Source: Streptomyces formicae (lineage in GTDB: Bacteria > Actinomycetota > Actinomycetes > Streptomycetales > Streptomycetaceae). From it: DNA of 64,000 nt. The position numbers and the translations under genes were made by a program. The first letter of the stretch is position 1, and each line of letters begins with the position of its first letter. The DNA lies in contig NZ_CP071872.1 in NCBI RefSeq assembly GCF_022647665.1, positions 3,968,001-4,032,000 on the forward strand, in the 5' to 3' direction. Shown here piece after piece: positions 26,660-39,377 of the stretch. The notes under the pieces were generated by a model. The model did not search any database, was not told the origin of the DNA, and saw only the letters and a program-made list of their open reading frames with translations.

Positions 26660-27477
26660 TCAGCGTCGTCGCCCCCACGCCATGAGCATGCCCGGCCCGA
26701 GTTCGGCGAGCCGGGGCGAGGCCAGGTAGGCCAGAGCCTCCTCGACGACGGCGGCGTCCACTCGGCCGGTCGCCTCCAGCGCGGGCCGTATCCGCTCCCA
26801 GGTCTGCGTCCAGAAGCGGGCCAGGGGACTGCCCGGTACCAGCGGGGGCAGTACAGCTCCGCGGCGACGTCCTGAAGGCCCTCCCCCCTCAGGAAGTGCG
26901 GGTACGCCGGCACAGAGGAGATGTCGGTGCCGATCGTCGTCCGCAGCGCCTCCCACATGGCGCCCATGGTCCGCCGGTAGGCGGAGGAGGCGTCGAGGGC
27001 ATCCGGCAGCTCCACCGCGTCGCCGAGCAGCAGCCGGCCGCCGGGCTTCAGCCAGCCCGCGAGCCGGGAGACGGTGCGGCGCCGCTCGGGCAGGTGCATG
27101 AGGACGAACCGCGCGTGGATCAGGTCGTAGGCGCCAGGGTCCAGGCTCTCGTCCGTGAGGTCGGCGGTGATCACCCGCAGCCGGGGGCCGGCCAGGCCGG
27201 CCAGCGCGCCGGTGTCCCGGTCCAGGGCGACCACCTCCGAGACGCCCGCCTCCTCCAGCAGCCAGCGGGCCACCGTGCCGGTGCCAGCCCCCACCTCCAG
27301 ACAGCGCAGGCCCGGCCCGGCTCCCAGGGCCCGCAGCCGACGGGTGGTGACGGGGTCGTAGGCCGCCGCGCCGGCGTCGATCCGCTCGGCCTCGCGCGCG
27401 TGCTCGGGCTCGAACAGGTCCTTCCCGTACCGGCCGTCGTCTGCGGCCGGTACACCGGAGGCAGACGCACCCTTCAT
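26660..27477 (-). pseudogene. SAM-dependent methyltransferase, one frameshift
   Basis: The first 200 residues are a class I methyltransferase with the SAM loop CLEVGAGTGTVARWLLE, the acidic VVALDRDTGAL, and the post-motif LIHARFVLMHLPERRRTV and WLKPGGRLLLGDAV. Near 26857 the reading frame shifts, and the normal ending (SPLARFWTQTWERIRPAL, LASPRLAELGPGMLMAWGR) continues in the other frame to the stop at 26660. Its ATG overlaps the stop of the MFS gene (ATGA), so the two are translationally coupled. A methyltransferase paired with an efflux pump suggests modification and export of a small molecule or self-resistance. One missing base would restore it. Confidence 0.75.
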
Positions 27478-28705
27478 GGCCGCACCTCCTTCCCGCGCGG
27501 CTCGCCGCCGCGGGGCTCCTTCCCTCGCAGCCGAGGCGGCCGGCCACGGGCGGCCAGGCACGCCGACACGGCCACCGCGGCGCAGACGTACAGCAGCGCC
27601 GGGTAGCCGAGGGCGTCCACGATCTGCCCTCCCACGGCGCCGGCCAGGGACAGGCCCACGAAGAGCGCGCTGTTGTTCCACGACAGCACCGCGGTCGCCC
27701 GCTCGGGGAACAGGTCGACCAGGTGGCGCTGCTGGGCGGGGAAGAAGGCGTATCCGGCCAGCGCGAAGAGCCCCAGCGCACAGGCCAGGGCCCAGGTCAC
27801 CGGGTAGACCAGCGCCACGGCCACCTCCACCACGGCCGTCAGGGCCAGTGCCGTCCTGGTCACCCGTACGGCCCCGGCCCGGTCGGCGAACCTGCCGCCC
27901 ACCTGCCCGCCGACGACCGCGCCGACGCCGTAGACCACCAGCAGCCACGCCACGTCGCCAGCCCTGCCGTCGGAGTGCAGCGCGACGGCCAGGAAGGTGT
28001 ACAGGCCGTACACGGAAAGGGCCCACAGAGCGGTGACCGCGACGGCGGACACCGCGACACCCGTATCGGTCCGCTCTGCCCGCTCCCGCATCCGAGGTGG
28101 GGCCGCGACCGTCGCGACCGGCCGCGCGCGCCAGACGAACGCGTGGGGGAACGCCAGCAGGAACGTGCCCGCAGCCAGGATGACGAAGGCCGCCTCACGT
28201 GCCGGCCCAGCAGCGCCCCCGCCGGGGCGCCCACCCACAGCGCGGTCAGCAGGCCCGATCCCACGACTGCCAGTACCTGGGCCCGGGCCTGGGGCCGGAC
28301 ACGGGTGCTGACCAGCGCGTAGACGGTGGGGCCGGTGGCGGCGGCCGCGACGCCGGCCACCACGCGGGTCACCAGGAGCAGGCCGTAGTCCGGAGCCAGG
28401 GCGGTGCCGACGTTGGCGAGCGAGAACAGCACCAGGGCCCCTGTCAGGACGGTGGCGCGGTCCCAGCGGTCGGAGAGCCAGCCGGCGAAGGGCGAGGCGA
28501 CCACGTACGCGATCGAGAAGGCCGTGATCAACAGGCCGGTGCTGGTCGCGGAGACGCCGAGTGACGCGGCGATGGCGGGGAGCAGCGGCGCCACCACGAA
28601 GAGGTCGGTTCCCACGAGGAACTGCGTCAGCCAGGCGAGGACGACCGGTCCGGCGGAGAGGCTGGGTGCCGTCTCGACGGCCGGCTTGCCGCGCGCCGAG
28701 TCCAT
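27474..28705 (-). pseudogene. MFS drug-type transporter, one frameshift
   Basis: About 410 residues in two frames make a 12-helix MFS pump. Frame one covers helices 1-5, including VVLAWLTQFLVGTDLFVVAPLL, the loop GWLSDRWDRATVL (motif A) and LLVTRVVAGVAAAATGPTVY. After a shift near 28198 the other frame continues with FVILAAGTFLLAFPHAFVW through the second half, ending at 27474. Its stop overlaps the start of the methyltransferase. It probably works by proton antiport in the DHA1 class; substrate unknown. The remainder is well conserved, so sequencing error is a real alternative to pseudogenisation. Confidence 0.75.
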
Positions 28706-28792
28706 GATCTGACGCTAGAGGCTCCGCCGGGCGGCGGCCACCGGGCCCCGCCCGGACCCGCAGCGGCCGCCCTGTCTGCGTCGCCCGAGCGC

Positions 28793-30288
<1,496 letters not shown>

Positions 30289-30561
30289 GCGCCGCCTCCA
30301 TCGCTCATGTGCGGTGCATTACGCCGTTCCGACCAGCGTACGCCTCCTTTCTGTAGGTTTTGCCCGACAATGGGCGGCTTCCTCGCCGCACGGGGGGTTC
30401 GAGGCAGCGGCCGCGTGGTCCATCGCGACGCCGACCACCGTCTGAACTCAATGAGCCCCTTCATGGACCAATGGATAGAATTCACCCATGGGTGAGCGGT
30501 CCGTCCCGTCGACCGTTTCCCCCCTCGCAGTGGGAACCGGCCGGGGTGGGGGTGCTCTCTG

Positions 30562-31575
30562 ATGGGTCCGGCAGAGCGCGAGATGAGCCTGTACTCCGGT
30601 CGGCCCTCGGAGCTGATCGGTACACAGATCGGCGCGTACCGCGTGGAGCGTGAGATCGGCCGGGGCGGAATGGCGGTCGTCTACTGCGCGAGGGACCTGC
30701 GCCTGGACCGTACGGTCGCCCTCAAACTGCTCGCACCGGAACTCGCCCGTAATGACACCTTCCGTCGCCGCTTCACCCACGAGTCCCGCGTGGCCGCGGC
30801 GATCGACCACCCCCACATCGTGCCCGTCTTCGAGGCGGGGGAAATGGACGGCGTCCTCTACATCGCGATGCGCTACGTCTCGGGCCTGGACCTGCGGGCC
30901 CTGCTCGACCGCGACGGCCCGCTCCCGGCGGAGGCCGTCGTACGCATCGCCGCCCAGGTGGCGTCCGCACTCGACGCGGCACACGAACACGACCTGGTGC
31001 ACCGCGACGTCAAACCCGGCAACATCCTCGTCGCCAAGGGCACCGACAGCGACCACCCCGAGCACGTCTACCTCACCGACTTCGGACTCACGAAGAAGTC
31101 GCTGTCCCTGACAGGCTTCACCACGGTCGGGGAGTTCGTCGGCACACTGGACTACGTCGCCCCGGAACAGATCTCCGGCCGCCCGGTCGACGGCAGATGC
31201 GACCTGTACAGCCTGGCCTGCGTCGTCTACGAAATGCTCGCCGGCGGCCCGCCGTTCCAGCGCGAGGAGGACATGGCGCTGCTGTGGGCGCACCAGTACG
31301 ACCAGCCGCCCGCACTGAGCGGCAGACGCCCGGGTGTCGCACCAGGCGTCGACGAGATCCTGACGAAGGGCCTGGCCAAGGTCCCCGACGACCGCTACGA
31401 CTCCTGCCTGGAATTCGTCGCCGCCCTCCGCGCCGCCGTGACCGCCCCCAACAGGGGCTCGCACCCGCCGACCAGAGTGGACCCCGTCCTCGCCGCCCTC
31501 CCGGACGACTCCGGTCCGGCACCGGACCCGCCCGCGTGGGCGCGCCCGGTATTCGGGCCGGCCGGGATCGGGTGA
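30562..31575 (+). CDS. Soluble Hanks-type Ser/Thr protein kinase
   Basis: The 337-residue kinase has the full set of catalytic motifs: glycine loop IGRGGMAVVY, ATP lysine K55 (VALK), catalytic D149 in HRDVKPGN, DFG with D173, and APEQISG. No transmembrane helix, PASTA repeat or sensor domain follows; the last 60 residues are Pro-rich, so it acts in the cytoplasm. The tail TRVDPVLAAL and PPAWARPVF is disordered. An ATG at 30583 is an alternative start. It diverges from gltD and is 75 bases from the nitrilase gene on the same strand; a functional link is unproven. Targets are unknown. Confidence 0.9.
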   Translation: MGPAEREMSLYSGRPSELIGTQIGAYRVEREIGRGGMAVVYCARDLRLDRTVALKLLAPELARNDTFRRRFTHESRVAAAIDHPHIVPVFEAGEMDGVLYIAMRYVSGLDLRALLDRDGPLPAEAVVRIAAQVASALDAAHEHDLVHRDVKPGNILVAKGTDSDHPEHVYLTDFGLTKKSLSLTGFTTVGEFVGTLDYVAPEQISGRPVDGRCDLYSLACVVYEMLAGGPPFQREEDMALLWAHQYDQPPALSGRRPGVAPGVDEILTKGLAKVPDDRYDSCLEFVAALRAAVTAPNRGSHPPTRVDPVLAALPDDSGPAPDPPAWARPVFGPAGIG

Positions 31576-31650
31576 GCGCGCTCACGAGCTTCGGCTATGC
31601 CCTGCGGCCCAGGGTGCGTTGCTCGGCCGACAGGCACGAAGGAGCACACC

Positions 31651-32640
31651 ATGACCGTCGTCAGAGCCGCTGCAGTCCAGATCAGCCCCGTGCTCTACAG
31701 CCGCGCAGGCACCACTGAAAGAGTCGTGAAGAAGATCCGCGAGTTGGGAAGGACGGGCGTCCAGTTCGCGGTCTTCCCCGAGACCGTCGTTCCCTACTAC
31801 CCCTACTTCTCCTTCGTGCAGCCGCCCTACATCATGGCCAAGGAACACCTGCGCCTGCTGGAGGAGGCGGTGACCGTACCGTCCGCCGAGACCAACGCGA
31901 TCGCCGAAGCCGCCCGGGAAGCCCCCATGGTCGTCGCGATCGGCGTCAACGAGCGTGACGGCGGCACCATTTACAACACGCAGCTGCTCTTCGACGCGGA
32001 CGGCACGCTCATCCAGCGCCGCCGCAAGATCACGCCGACCTACCACGAGCGGATGATCTGGGGCCAGGGCGACGGTTCGGGCTTGCGCGCGGTGGACAGC
32101 GCCGTCGGCCGCATCGGCCAGCTCGCATGCTGGGAGCACTACCTGCCGCTGGCGCGCTACGCCCTGATCGCCGACGGCGAGCAGATCCACGCCGCGATGT
32201 ATCCCGGCGCCTTCGGCGGCCCGCTGTTCGCCGAGCAGATCGAGATCAACATCCGCCAGCATGCCCTGGAATCGGCCTGCTTCGTGGTCAACGCCACCGC
32301 CTGGCTCGATACCGACCAGCACGCGCAGATCGCCAAGGACACCAGTGCCCCCGTGGGCGCGATCTCCGGCGGCTGCTTCACCGCCATCGTCGACCCCGAA
32401 GGCCGCATCATCGGCGAGCCGCTCAAGTCCGGCGCAGGCGAGGTGATCGCCGACGTGGACTTCGCGCAGATCGACCTGCGCAAGCGCCTCATGGATGCCC
32501 GCGGCCACTACAGCCGTCCGGAACTGCTCAGCCTGCAGATCGAACGCACGCCGACGGCCAACCTCCACGAGGGCGACACCCATGCATCGGTCCGTACCGC
32601 TCGGGTGGTCGAAGACGACCGTTCCGTCGAGGCCCGGTGA
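31651..32640 (+). CDS. Nitrilase (aliphatic nitrilase-type, Nit1 branch)
   Basis: The 329-residue enzyme hydrolyses nitriles to carboxylic acids and ammonia through a Cys thioester. The triad is E44 (FPETVVPYYP), K126 (RRRKITPTYHERMIWGQGDG) and C160 (LACWEHYLPLARYAL). The QGDG and WEHY features mark true nitrilases, not amidases or cyanide hydratases. Start ATG at 31651, with AAGGAG seven bases before it. Nit1-branch enzymes often occur in a conserved seven-gene cluster with radical SAM, acetyltransferase and AIR-synthase genes, but none of those is here. Its third-codon pattern is somewhat less G+C biased than its neighbours, so transfer is possible. Confidence 0.92.
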   Translation: MTVVRAAAVQISPVLYSRAGTTERVVKKIRELGRTGVQFAVFPETVVPYYPYFSFVQPPYIMAKEHLRLLEEAVTVPSAETNAIAEAAREAPMVVAIGVNERDGGTIYNTQLLFDADGTLIQRRRKITPTYHERMIWGQGDGSGLRAVDSAVGRIGQLACWEHYLPLARYALIADGEQIHAAMYPGAFGGPLFAEQIEINIRQHALESACFVVNATAWLDTDQHAQIAKDTSAPVGAISGGCFTAIVDPEGRIIGEPLKSGAGEVIADVDFAQIDLRKRLMDARGHYSRPELLSLQIERTPTANLHEGDTHASVRTARVVEDDRSVEAR

Positions 32641-32861
32641 GCGTGCGTAGTCGGCGAGGGCGCGGACGGTCGGTATGCCGACCGGGCGGCTGCTTGAGCC
32701 CGGGCCGGTCAGGAGACGACGGCAGCACCCTGGCCAGCGGCGGTGCAACACGCGTCCACCGGCAGGTCCTGCTCGCGCTGGGGGGTGGTGGTGTTCGTGT
32801 GCCGGGCCTGGGGTCTGGGCCCTGGGCCCTGGTATGTGGGTGTCGGGGTGTGGTGCGGGTT

Positions 32862-33314
32862 TTAGGGTTGTGTGTGGGTTTGGGGTTCGGCTGGGGGCTG
32901 TTTTTTGAGGGGTTGGGTGAAGCGTAGGAGGTTGCCGGCGGGGTCGCGGAAGGCGCAGTCGCGGACGCCGTAGAACTGGTTTGTTGGTTCTTGGAGTACC
33001 TCGCCGCCTGCGGCGCTGATGCGTTCGAAGGTGGCGTCGCAGTCGTCCGTCGCGAAGAGGACGCCGCGTAGGAGGCCTTTGGCCATCAGCTTCGCCATGG
33101 CTTGTTTGTCGGCCGGGGAGGCGTTCGGGTCGGCGAGGGGTGGTTCCAGGACGATGTTCACGTCTGGCTGCGAGGGCGACCCGACGGTCACCCAGCGCAT
33201 CCCCTCGAACCCGACGTCGTCGCGTACTTCGAGGCCGAGTACATCGCGGTAGAAGGTGATTGCTTTGTCGTGGTCGTCGACGGCGATGAAGCAGGTGGAG
33301 AGTCTGATGTTCAT
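32862..33314 (-). CDS. VOC-family protein (glyoxalase/bleomycin-resistance fold)
   Basis: The 150-residue protein is one VOC domain: MNIRLSTCFIAVDDHDKAI, FYRDVLGLEVRDDVGF, MRWVTVG, DATFERISAAGGEVLQEP and FRDPAGNLLRFTQP. Eleven bases separate it from the AraC gene upstream on the same strand, a common actinobacterial pair in which the VOC protein probably handles a small hydrophobic toxin or metabolite. It is clearly a paralogue of the VOC protein at 36715-37134 (both have RDxxGxEVRxDVG and RDCAFRDPxGN). Metal-site residues (His5-like position, Glu near the C-terminus) cannot be confirmed by eye. Confidence 0.85.
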   Translation of the reverse strand: MNIRLSTCFIAVDDHDKAITFYRDVLGLEVRDDVGFEGMRWVTVGSPSQPDVNIVLEPPLADPNASPADKQAMAKLMAKGLLRGVLFATDDCDATFERISAAGGEVLQEPTNQFYGVRDCAFRDPAGNLLRFTQPLKKQPPAEPQTHTQP

Positions 33315-33324
33315 GCCGTTCACG

Positions 33325-33753
33325 CTACGGCCGAGCGGCGGGGTGTGCTTCTTTGTTCCTGATCGGCCGTGTGTGGATTTTGGCCATGCATGCGGGGATG
33401 GCGGCGCCGTGGTCATGGCTGCGGGCCCGGTAGGTGCTGGGGCTCTCGCCGACGAGCTGGGTGAAGCGGGAGCTGAACGATCCCAGCGACGTACAGCCGA
33501 CCGCGAAGCAGACCTCGGTCACCGTGAGGTCGCCGCGCCGCAGCAGGGCTTTGGCCCGCTCGATGCGGCGGGTCATCAGATAGCTGTAGGGCGTCTCGCC
33601 GAATGCGGCGCGGAAGCTGCGGGAGAAGTGGCCCGCCGACATCAGGGCATCATGCGCCAGCGCCGGGACGTCGAGCGGCTCGGCGTAGTCGCGGTCCATC
33701 CGGTCGCGGGCCCGCCGCAGCCGGACGAGGTCGTCGAGGTCCTGCCGTTTCAC
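33325..33753 (-). CDS. AraC-family transcriptional regulator (DNA-binding domain only)
   Basis: The 142-residue protein is just the paired helix-turn-helix domain of the AraC family: DVPALAHDALMSAGHFSRSFRAAFG (first HTH) and LTVTEVCFAVGCTSLGSFSSRF (second HTH), with TPYSYLMTRRIERAKALLRRG joining them. There is no sensing domain. It starts at a GTG at 33753. Its end is 10 bases from the start of the VOC gene, so it likely activates that gene, as in other AraC/VOC pairs. The divergent side is a long gap. Confidence 0.88.
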   Translation of the reverse strand: MKRQDLDDLVRLRRARDRMDRDYAEPLDVPALAHDALMSAGHFSRSFRAAFGETPYSYLMTRRIERAKALLRRGDLTVTEVCFAVGCTSLGSFSSRFTQLVGESPSTYRARSHDHGAAIPACMAKIHTRPIRNKEAHPAARP

Positions 33754-34033
33754 CTGGTTAGTTTCCCACAGTGCCCGGGGCCGGTGAGGGGGAGCGCGGT
33801 CGGCGCCCTGGGGCGGAGCTGATGAAGATGAGCGGGGCGAGGACGAGCCGGGGCGACCTGCTGAGCGACGACGCCCCCGCGCCCGGTCCCGCCCTACCGA
33901 GTGAGGAAGCCAGGACACCGTCGCTGCTCCCCCGGCGGCAGTGCCGTCGACGAACGCCGAGACCCGACCCTGACCCCGGCCCCGCGGCCCGACGGCCCCG
34001 GCCGGGCCGGGGATGGGGCCGTGGAGGTTTGTG

Positions 34034-36423
<2,390 letters not shown>

Positions 36424-36558
36424 GGTTATCGTGTCTCCATATCTGCGATGCGGGCCCGCCCCCGCGGTCTTTCGTCGGCGTCGCCCGGCCGGGTCCGACC
36501 GGCATCGAGCGTAACCTCTGGTCCTCTTCCGCCGGCCCGGGTCGCGGCAACGCCCCCC

Positions 36559-36690
36559 CGGCTCCCGCGGTGCCCCGGCCCCCCGGTTTCCGCGGCGCCC
36601 CCCTGGTTTCCGCGGTGCCCTGGTTTCCGCGGTGCCCCGGCTCCCCGGTTTCCGCGGTGCCCTCTGGTTTCCGCGGTGTGCCCGGCCTGG
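36559..36690. repeat. Imperfect tandem repeat
   Basis: Five or six diverged copies of a unit like GGTTTCCGCGGTGCCCC lie between the UvrA-like gene and the VOC gene. The copies differ in length, so it looks like slippage. A role as leader is not evident. Confidence 0.6.
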
Positions 36691-36714
36691 GCGGTCAGTG
36701 CTGGCTGCGGGCGG

Positions 36715-37134
36715 TCAGCGCAGTTCGTTGATGCGGATCAGGTTGCCCGAAGGGTCACGGAAGGCGCAGTCGCGGATCCCGTATGGCTGCTCGGTCGGCT
36801 CCTGCACGACCTCGCCGCCGCCGGCCTGCACCCGTTTGAAGGTGCTGTCCAGGTCGGCGGTGGCCAGGGTGAGGCGGGCGTAACTCCCTTTGGCCATCAT
36901 TTCGACGATCATGCGGCGCTCGTCATCGGTGATGCCGGGACCGGCGGCCGGCGGTTCCAGGACGATGGATGTGCCGGGCTGGCCGGCGGGGCCGACCGTG
37001 ATCCAGCGCATGCCGTCGTATCCGACGTCGTTGCGGACCTCGAAGCCGAGAGTGTCGCGGTAGAAGGCCAGGGAGGCGTCCGGGTCGTCGTGCGGAAGGA
37101 AGGTCCAGTGAATGGTGATGTCCATGGCCGTCAC
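36715..37134 (-). CDS. VOC-family protein, paralogue of the one at 32862-33314
   Basis: The 139-residue protein has the same single VOC layout: MDITIHWTFLPHDD, AFYRDTLGFEVRNDVGYDG, MRWITVGPAG, DLDSTFKRVQAGGGEVVQEP and FRDPSGNLIRINELR. It lies upstream of the UvrA-like gene on the same strand with a repeat-filled gap of 290 bases, so they may not be co-transcribed. The start may also be the ATG at 37125 (MDITIHW), nine bases inside. The similarity to the VOC downstream of the AraC gene suggests a duplication around the uvrA-like gene. Confidence 0.85.
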   Translation of the reverse strand: MTAMDITIHWTFLPHDDPDASLAFYRDTLGFEVRNDVGYDGMRWITVGPAGQPGTSIVLEPPAAGPGITDDERRMIVEMMAKGSYARLTLATADLDSTFKRVQAGGGEVVQEPTEQPYGIRDCAFRDPSGNLIRINELR

Positions 37135-37241
37135 GCTAGCCGCGGCTCAAGGGCCGGGGCTTCTTCATTCCTGACCGGTCCGGCCACCACTTCCGCCGGG
37201 CACGGCGGCGTCCCCAGGCCGCGGGCGCCGCACCGGCCGGG

Positions 37242-37679
37242 GTGCCCGGCCGGTATACGCGCGCGGCGGGGGCGGTCATCGCGGTGACCCGGCAGCGCCC
37301 GTTGTTGTTCGTTGCGCTTTCGGGGCCGGGCAGGCATCGGGGCGGGCGTGTGGCCGGGCTGTTGCCGTGGCGTTCCCGGCCTTCTTCTGTGGCGGCGGGC
37401 GGGCTGGGGAGCGGTGGCGGCGGGTGGGCTGGGGAGCGGTGGCGGCTGTGGTGTGCCCGGGAGGTGTTGCTGGCGGCCGCGGAGCGGTTCGGAGCCGAGC
37501 GGGGCGCCGCGCTGGTTGAGCTGACCGGCCGCTTGTCGGCGGTGCTGGTCGGTGAGTTGACCGACGTGCTCCGGGACACGGGCGCGGTGGTCGTCGTGAG
37601 GTGCGGCCGGCGGTTGTTGCGGCATCTGGTGGACAGGCCGCGTTGGGATGCGGGGGATGCTTGGGCATCGGGTGTCTGA
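37242..37679 (+). CDS. Hypothetical protein
   Basis: An open frame of 145 residues, with third positions mostly G or C. The C-terminal half (WRLWCAREVLLAAAERFGAER, LVELTGRLSAVLVGELTDVL, VVVRCGRRLLRHLV) reads like a helical protein. The N-terminal half crosses a 26-base tandem duplication (GCTGGGGAGCGGTGGCGGC twice) and is poor in conserved-looking sequence. I recognise no family and see no ribosome site. It may be a decayed gene. Confidence 0.3.
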   Translation: MPGRYTRAAGAVIAVTRQRPLLFVALSGPGRHRGGRVAGLLPWRSRPSSVAAGGLGSGGGGWAGERWRLWCAREVLLAAAERFGAERGAALVELTGRLSAVLVGELTDVLRDTGAVVVVRCGRRLLRHLVDRPRWDAGDAWASGV

Positions 37680-38166
37680 CCGGGCGTGCCCCGTTCGTCA
37701 GGCGGATAGGGAGCACCGGCCGGTACCGCGACGATCGTGCCGTGGGCCGGTGCGGGGGCCGGGTGGTGCTGGTCGCGGTGGTGTGGGCGGCTGTGTGCCG
37801 CTGTGCGTGGGCTGTTGCCGTCCCGCGTCTTCAGGGCCGCCGGGAGCAACGGTCTTCCGGTGGTTCTGTGGGCGGAGCAGTACCTGGGTGTGGGTGATGC
37901 TGCCAGGCCTTGTTTCCTGCTGTGTGCAATGTGCGTGGGGTGTCGTGCTGCTGTTGGCCTTTTTCGCCGGTGGTGTCGCTGGTGGTGTTGCTGTGCTGGT
38001 GGCGGGGTGTGGTCTTCGCCGGCGTCCTGATAGGCGGGTGGGTGTTGGGGGTTGCGGGTCCTTGCCGCTCGGCTGCCGCCTGTTTGCGTGTCCGTGCGTT
38101 CCGTGCGTTCCGTGTGCTCGGTCGCCGGTCGAGACGGTCTGCGGGGACGGTTGGTGGGTGTGGTGG
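37680..38166. other. Low-coding stretch
   Basis: A run of G- and T-rich sequence with short repeats of GTGGTG and GCGTTCCGT. A hydrophobic frame (VVLLLAFFAGGVAGGVAVLVAG) occurs in the plus strand but has no plausible start. I see nothing that can be supported as a gene. Confidence 0.5.
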
Positions 38167-38661
38167 TCAGTGGATGATGTCGATGGTGAGGGTGGTCGGG
38201 GGGTGGTGGCGGATGATGCGGTGGCTGGGGTTGGTGGTGAATGCTGCGCCGAAGGTGATGGTGTTGTTGGTGATGTCGGTGAGTGCGAATCCTTTGATTT
38301 TGGTCATGTGGTGTGTGGTGGTGAGGCGGGGGCCTTGGTAGGTGCAGGGGGGTGTGTTGTGGGTGCGGCTGGTGGTGAGTGTGATGAGGAGCAGGCGGGT
38401 TCCGGTGAGGGGGACTGGTTTTCCGGAGTTGCCGTAGTGGAGTTCTTTTGCGGTCCGGATGGTGATGTTGGTGAGGTTCCTTGTGGTGTGGATGGTGATG
38501 CGGTCGAAGTGGGGGTGCTGGCTCAGTTCGGCGGTGAGTCTGTTTGTTGTGTGCGGGGGTGGTGTGTGCCGGGGGGCGGGCTGGGGGTGGGGGATGTCCG
38601 GGTGGGGGTGTGGGGGCGGCGGCTGTGGGGGTGGTGTGGTGGTGGCGAGGCGGTGCGGCAT
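38167..38661 (-). CDS. AMIN-like domain protein
   Basis: The 164-residue protein ends in an AMIN-like domain: LSQHPHFDRITIHTT, VPLTGTRLLLITLT, CTYQGPRLT, IKGFALTDITNNTITFGAAF and IIRHHPPTTLTIDIIH. In Streptomyces such domains occur in secreted lipoproteins and probably bind cell-wall glycan. The first 45 residues are His/Pro/Thr-rich (PHRLATTT, PPPPHPHPDIPHP) with no signal peptide, so the true N-terminus may be frameshifted or lost. Codon choice in this gene (ACC, CAC, ATC, CCC) is skewed but G+C-rich at third positions. It lies next to a peptidoglycan-binding gene on the same strand. Confidence 0.5.
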   Translation of the reverse strand: MPHRLATTTPPPQPPPPHPHPDIPHPQPAPRHTPPPHTTNRLTAELSQHPHFDRITIHTTRNLTNITIRTAKELHYGNSGKPVPLTGTRLLLITLTTSRTHNTPPCTYQGPRLTTTHHMTKIKGFALTDITNNTITFGAAFTTNPSHRIIRHHPPTTLTIDIIH

Positions 38662-38729
38662 GGGGTTCGGTGATTTTCTTCCCGGGCGGGGGTGTTGGGG
38701 TGGCTAGGTGGGGTGTGGGGTTGCGCGGG

Positions 38730-39377
38730 TCAGCGTGTCCATAGTTGCTGCCAGGTTTCTTCGGTGGGGTATCCGTTGGCTCTGGCTCCTCGCCAGCCTT
38801 GGGCGAGTTGGAAGCGGGTGCAGGCGGTGCGGAGTCGGTCGTCCCAGAGACGTGCTTGGGTGAGGTTGTTGTCTGCCTGTTCCAGGGTGGCGCGTTGGTC
38901 GTCTGCGTAGCCGCGGATGATGAGGCGCAGGCGGAGCATGAGTACCCAGGTGTTGTCTTGTCCTTCGCCGAAGTAGTGCTCTCCGGGGAATTGGGGGGTG
39001 GGGGGCAGGTGGGTGAGGGTGCCGGTGCTGGGGTGGGCGGTGGCCGGGCGCTGGTCGGGGGGCGGGGATACTGCCAGGCGTGCTGGTGCGGGGTGGCGGT
39101 CGTGGTCTTTCGGGGTCTGCCATGGCGGGGGGTTGTCGGGCCGGCTCTGGCGGGTGGCCAGGGCGAGTTGGGCGCAGCGGCAGGTGGAGGGTGATGCTTC
39201 GCGGGCGGGGTCGCGGCGGGTGGGGGTGTGGCCGCGTGCGCAGGAGTAGGCGCTCTGGGGCTGTGGCTGGGTGGTCGCGTGTGGGGAATCCGATGTGGTG
39301 ATGACGGCGGACCACAGGTGGTGGGCGAGTGGGGAGCGGTAGGAGCGAAGAAGCTGTCTGAGGCCGGCGAGGTTCAT
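38730..39377 (-). CDS. Peptidoglycan-binding domain protein
   Basis: The 215-residue protein ends in a putative peptidoglycan-binding module (EHYFGEGQDNTWVLMLRLRL, WDDRLRTACTRFQLAQGWRGA, ANGYPTEETWQQLW), as seen at the end of Streptomyces cell-wall enzymes. The ATG at 39377 has AAAGGA six bases before it. The N-terminal 100 residues start MNLAGLRQLLRSYRSPLAHHLWSA and then hold four cysteines in SAYSCARGH and TCRCAQLAL plus Pro-rich spacers. No catalytic domain or signal peptide is visible. It could be a truncated enzyme or a phage-type binding protein. Confidence 0.6.
   Translation of the reverse strand: MNLAGLRQLLRSYRSPLAHHLWSAVITTSDSPHATTQPQPQSAYSCARGHTPTRRDPAREASPSTCRCAQLALATRQSRPDNPPPWQTPKDHDRHPAPARLAVSPPPDQRPATAHPSTGTLTHLPPTPQFPGEHYFGEGQDNTWVLMLRLRLIIRGYADDQRATLEQADNNLTQARLWDDRLRTACTRFQLAQGWRGARANGYPTEETWQQLWTR

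Noticed and set aside
37648..38673. 341-residue plus-strand frame
   Set aside because: Low-complexity Cys/Gly/Val/Trp composition, antisense to the AMIN-like gene; no ribosome site.
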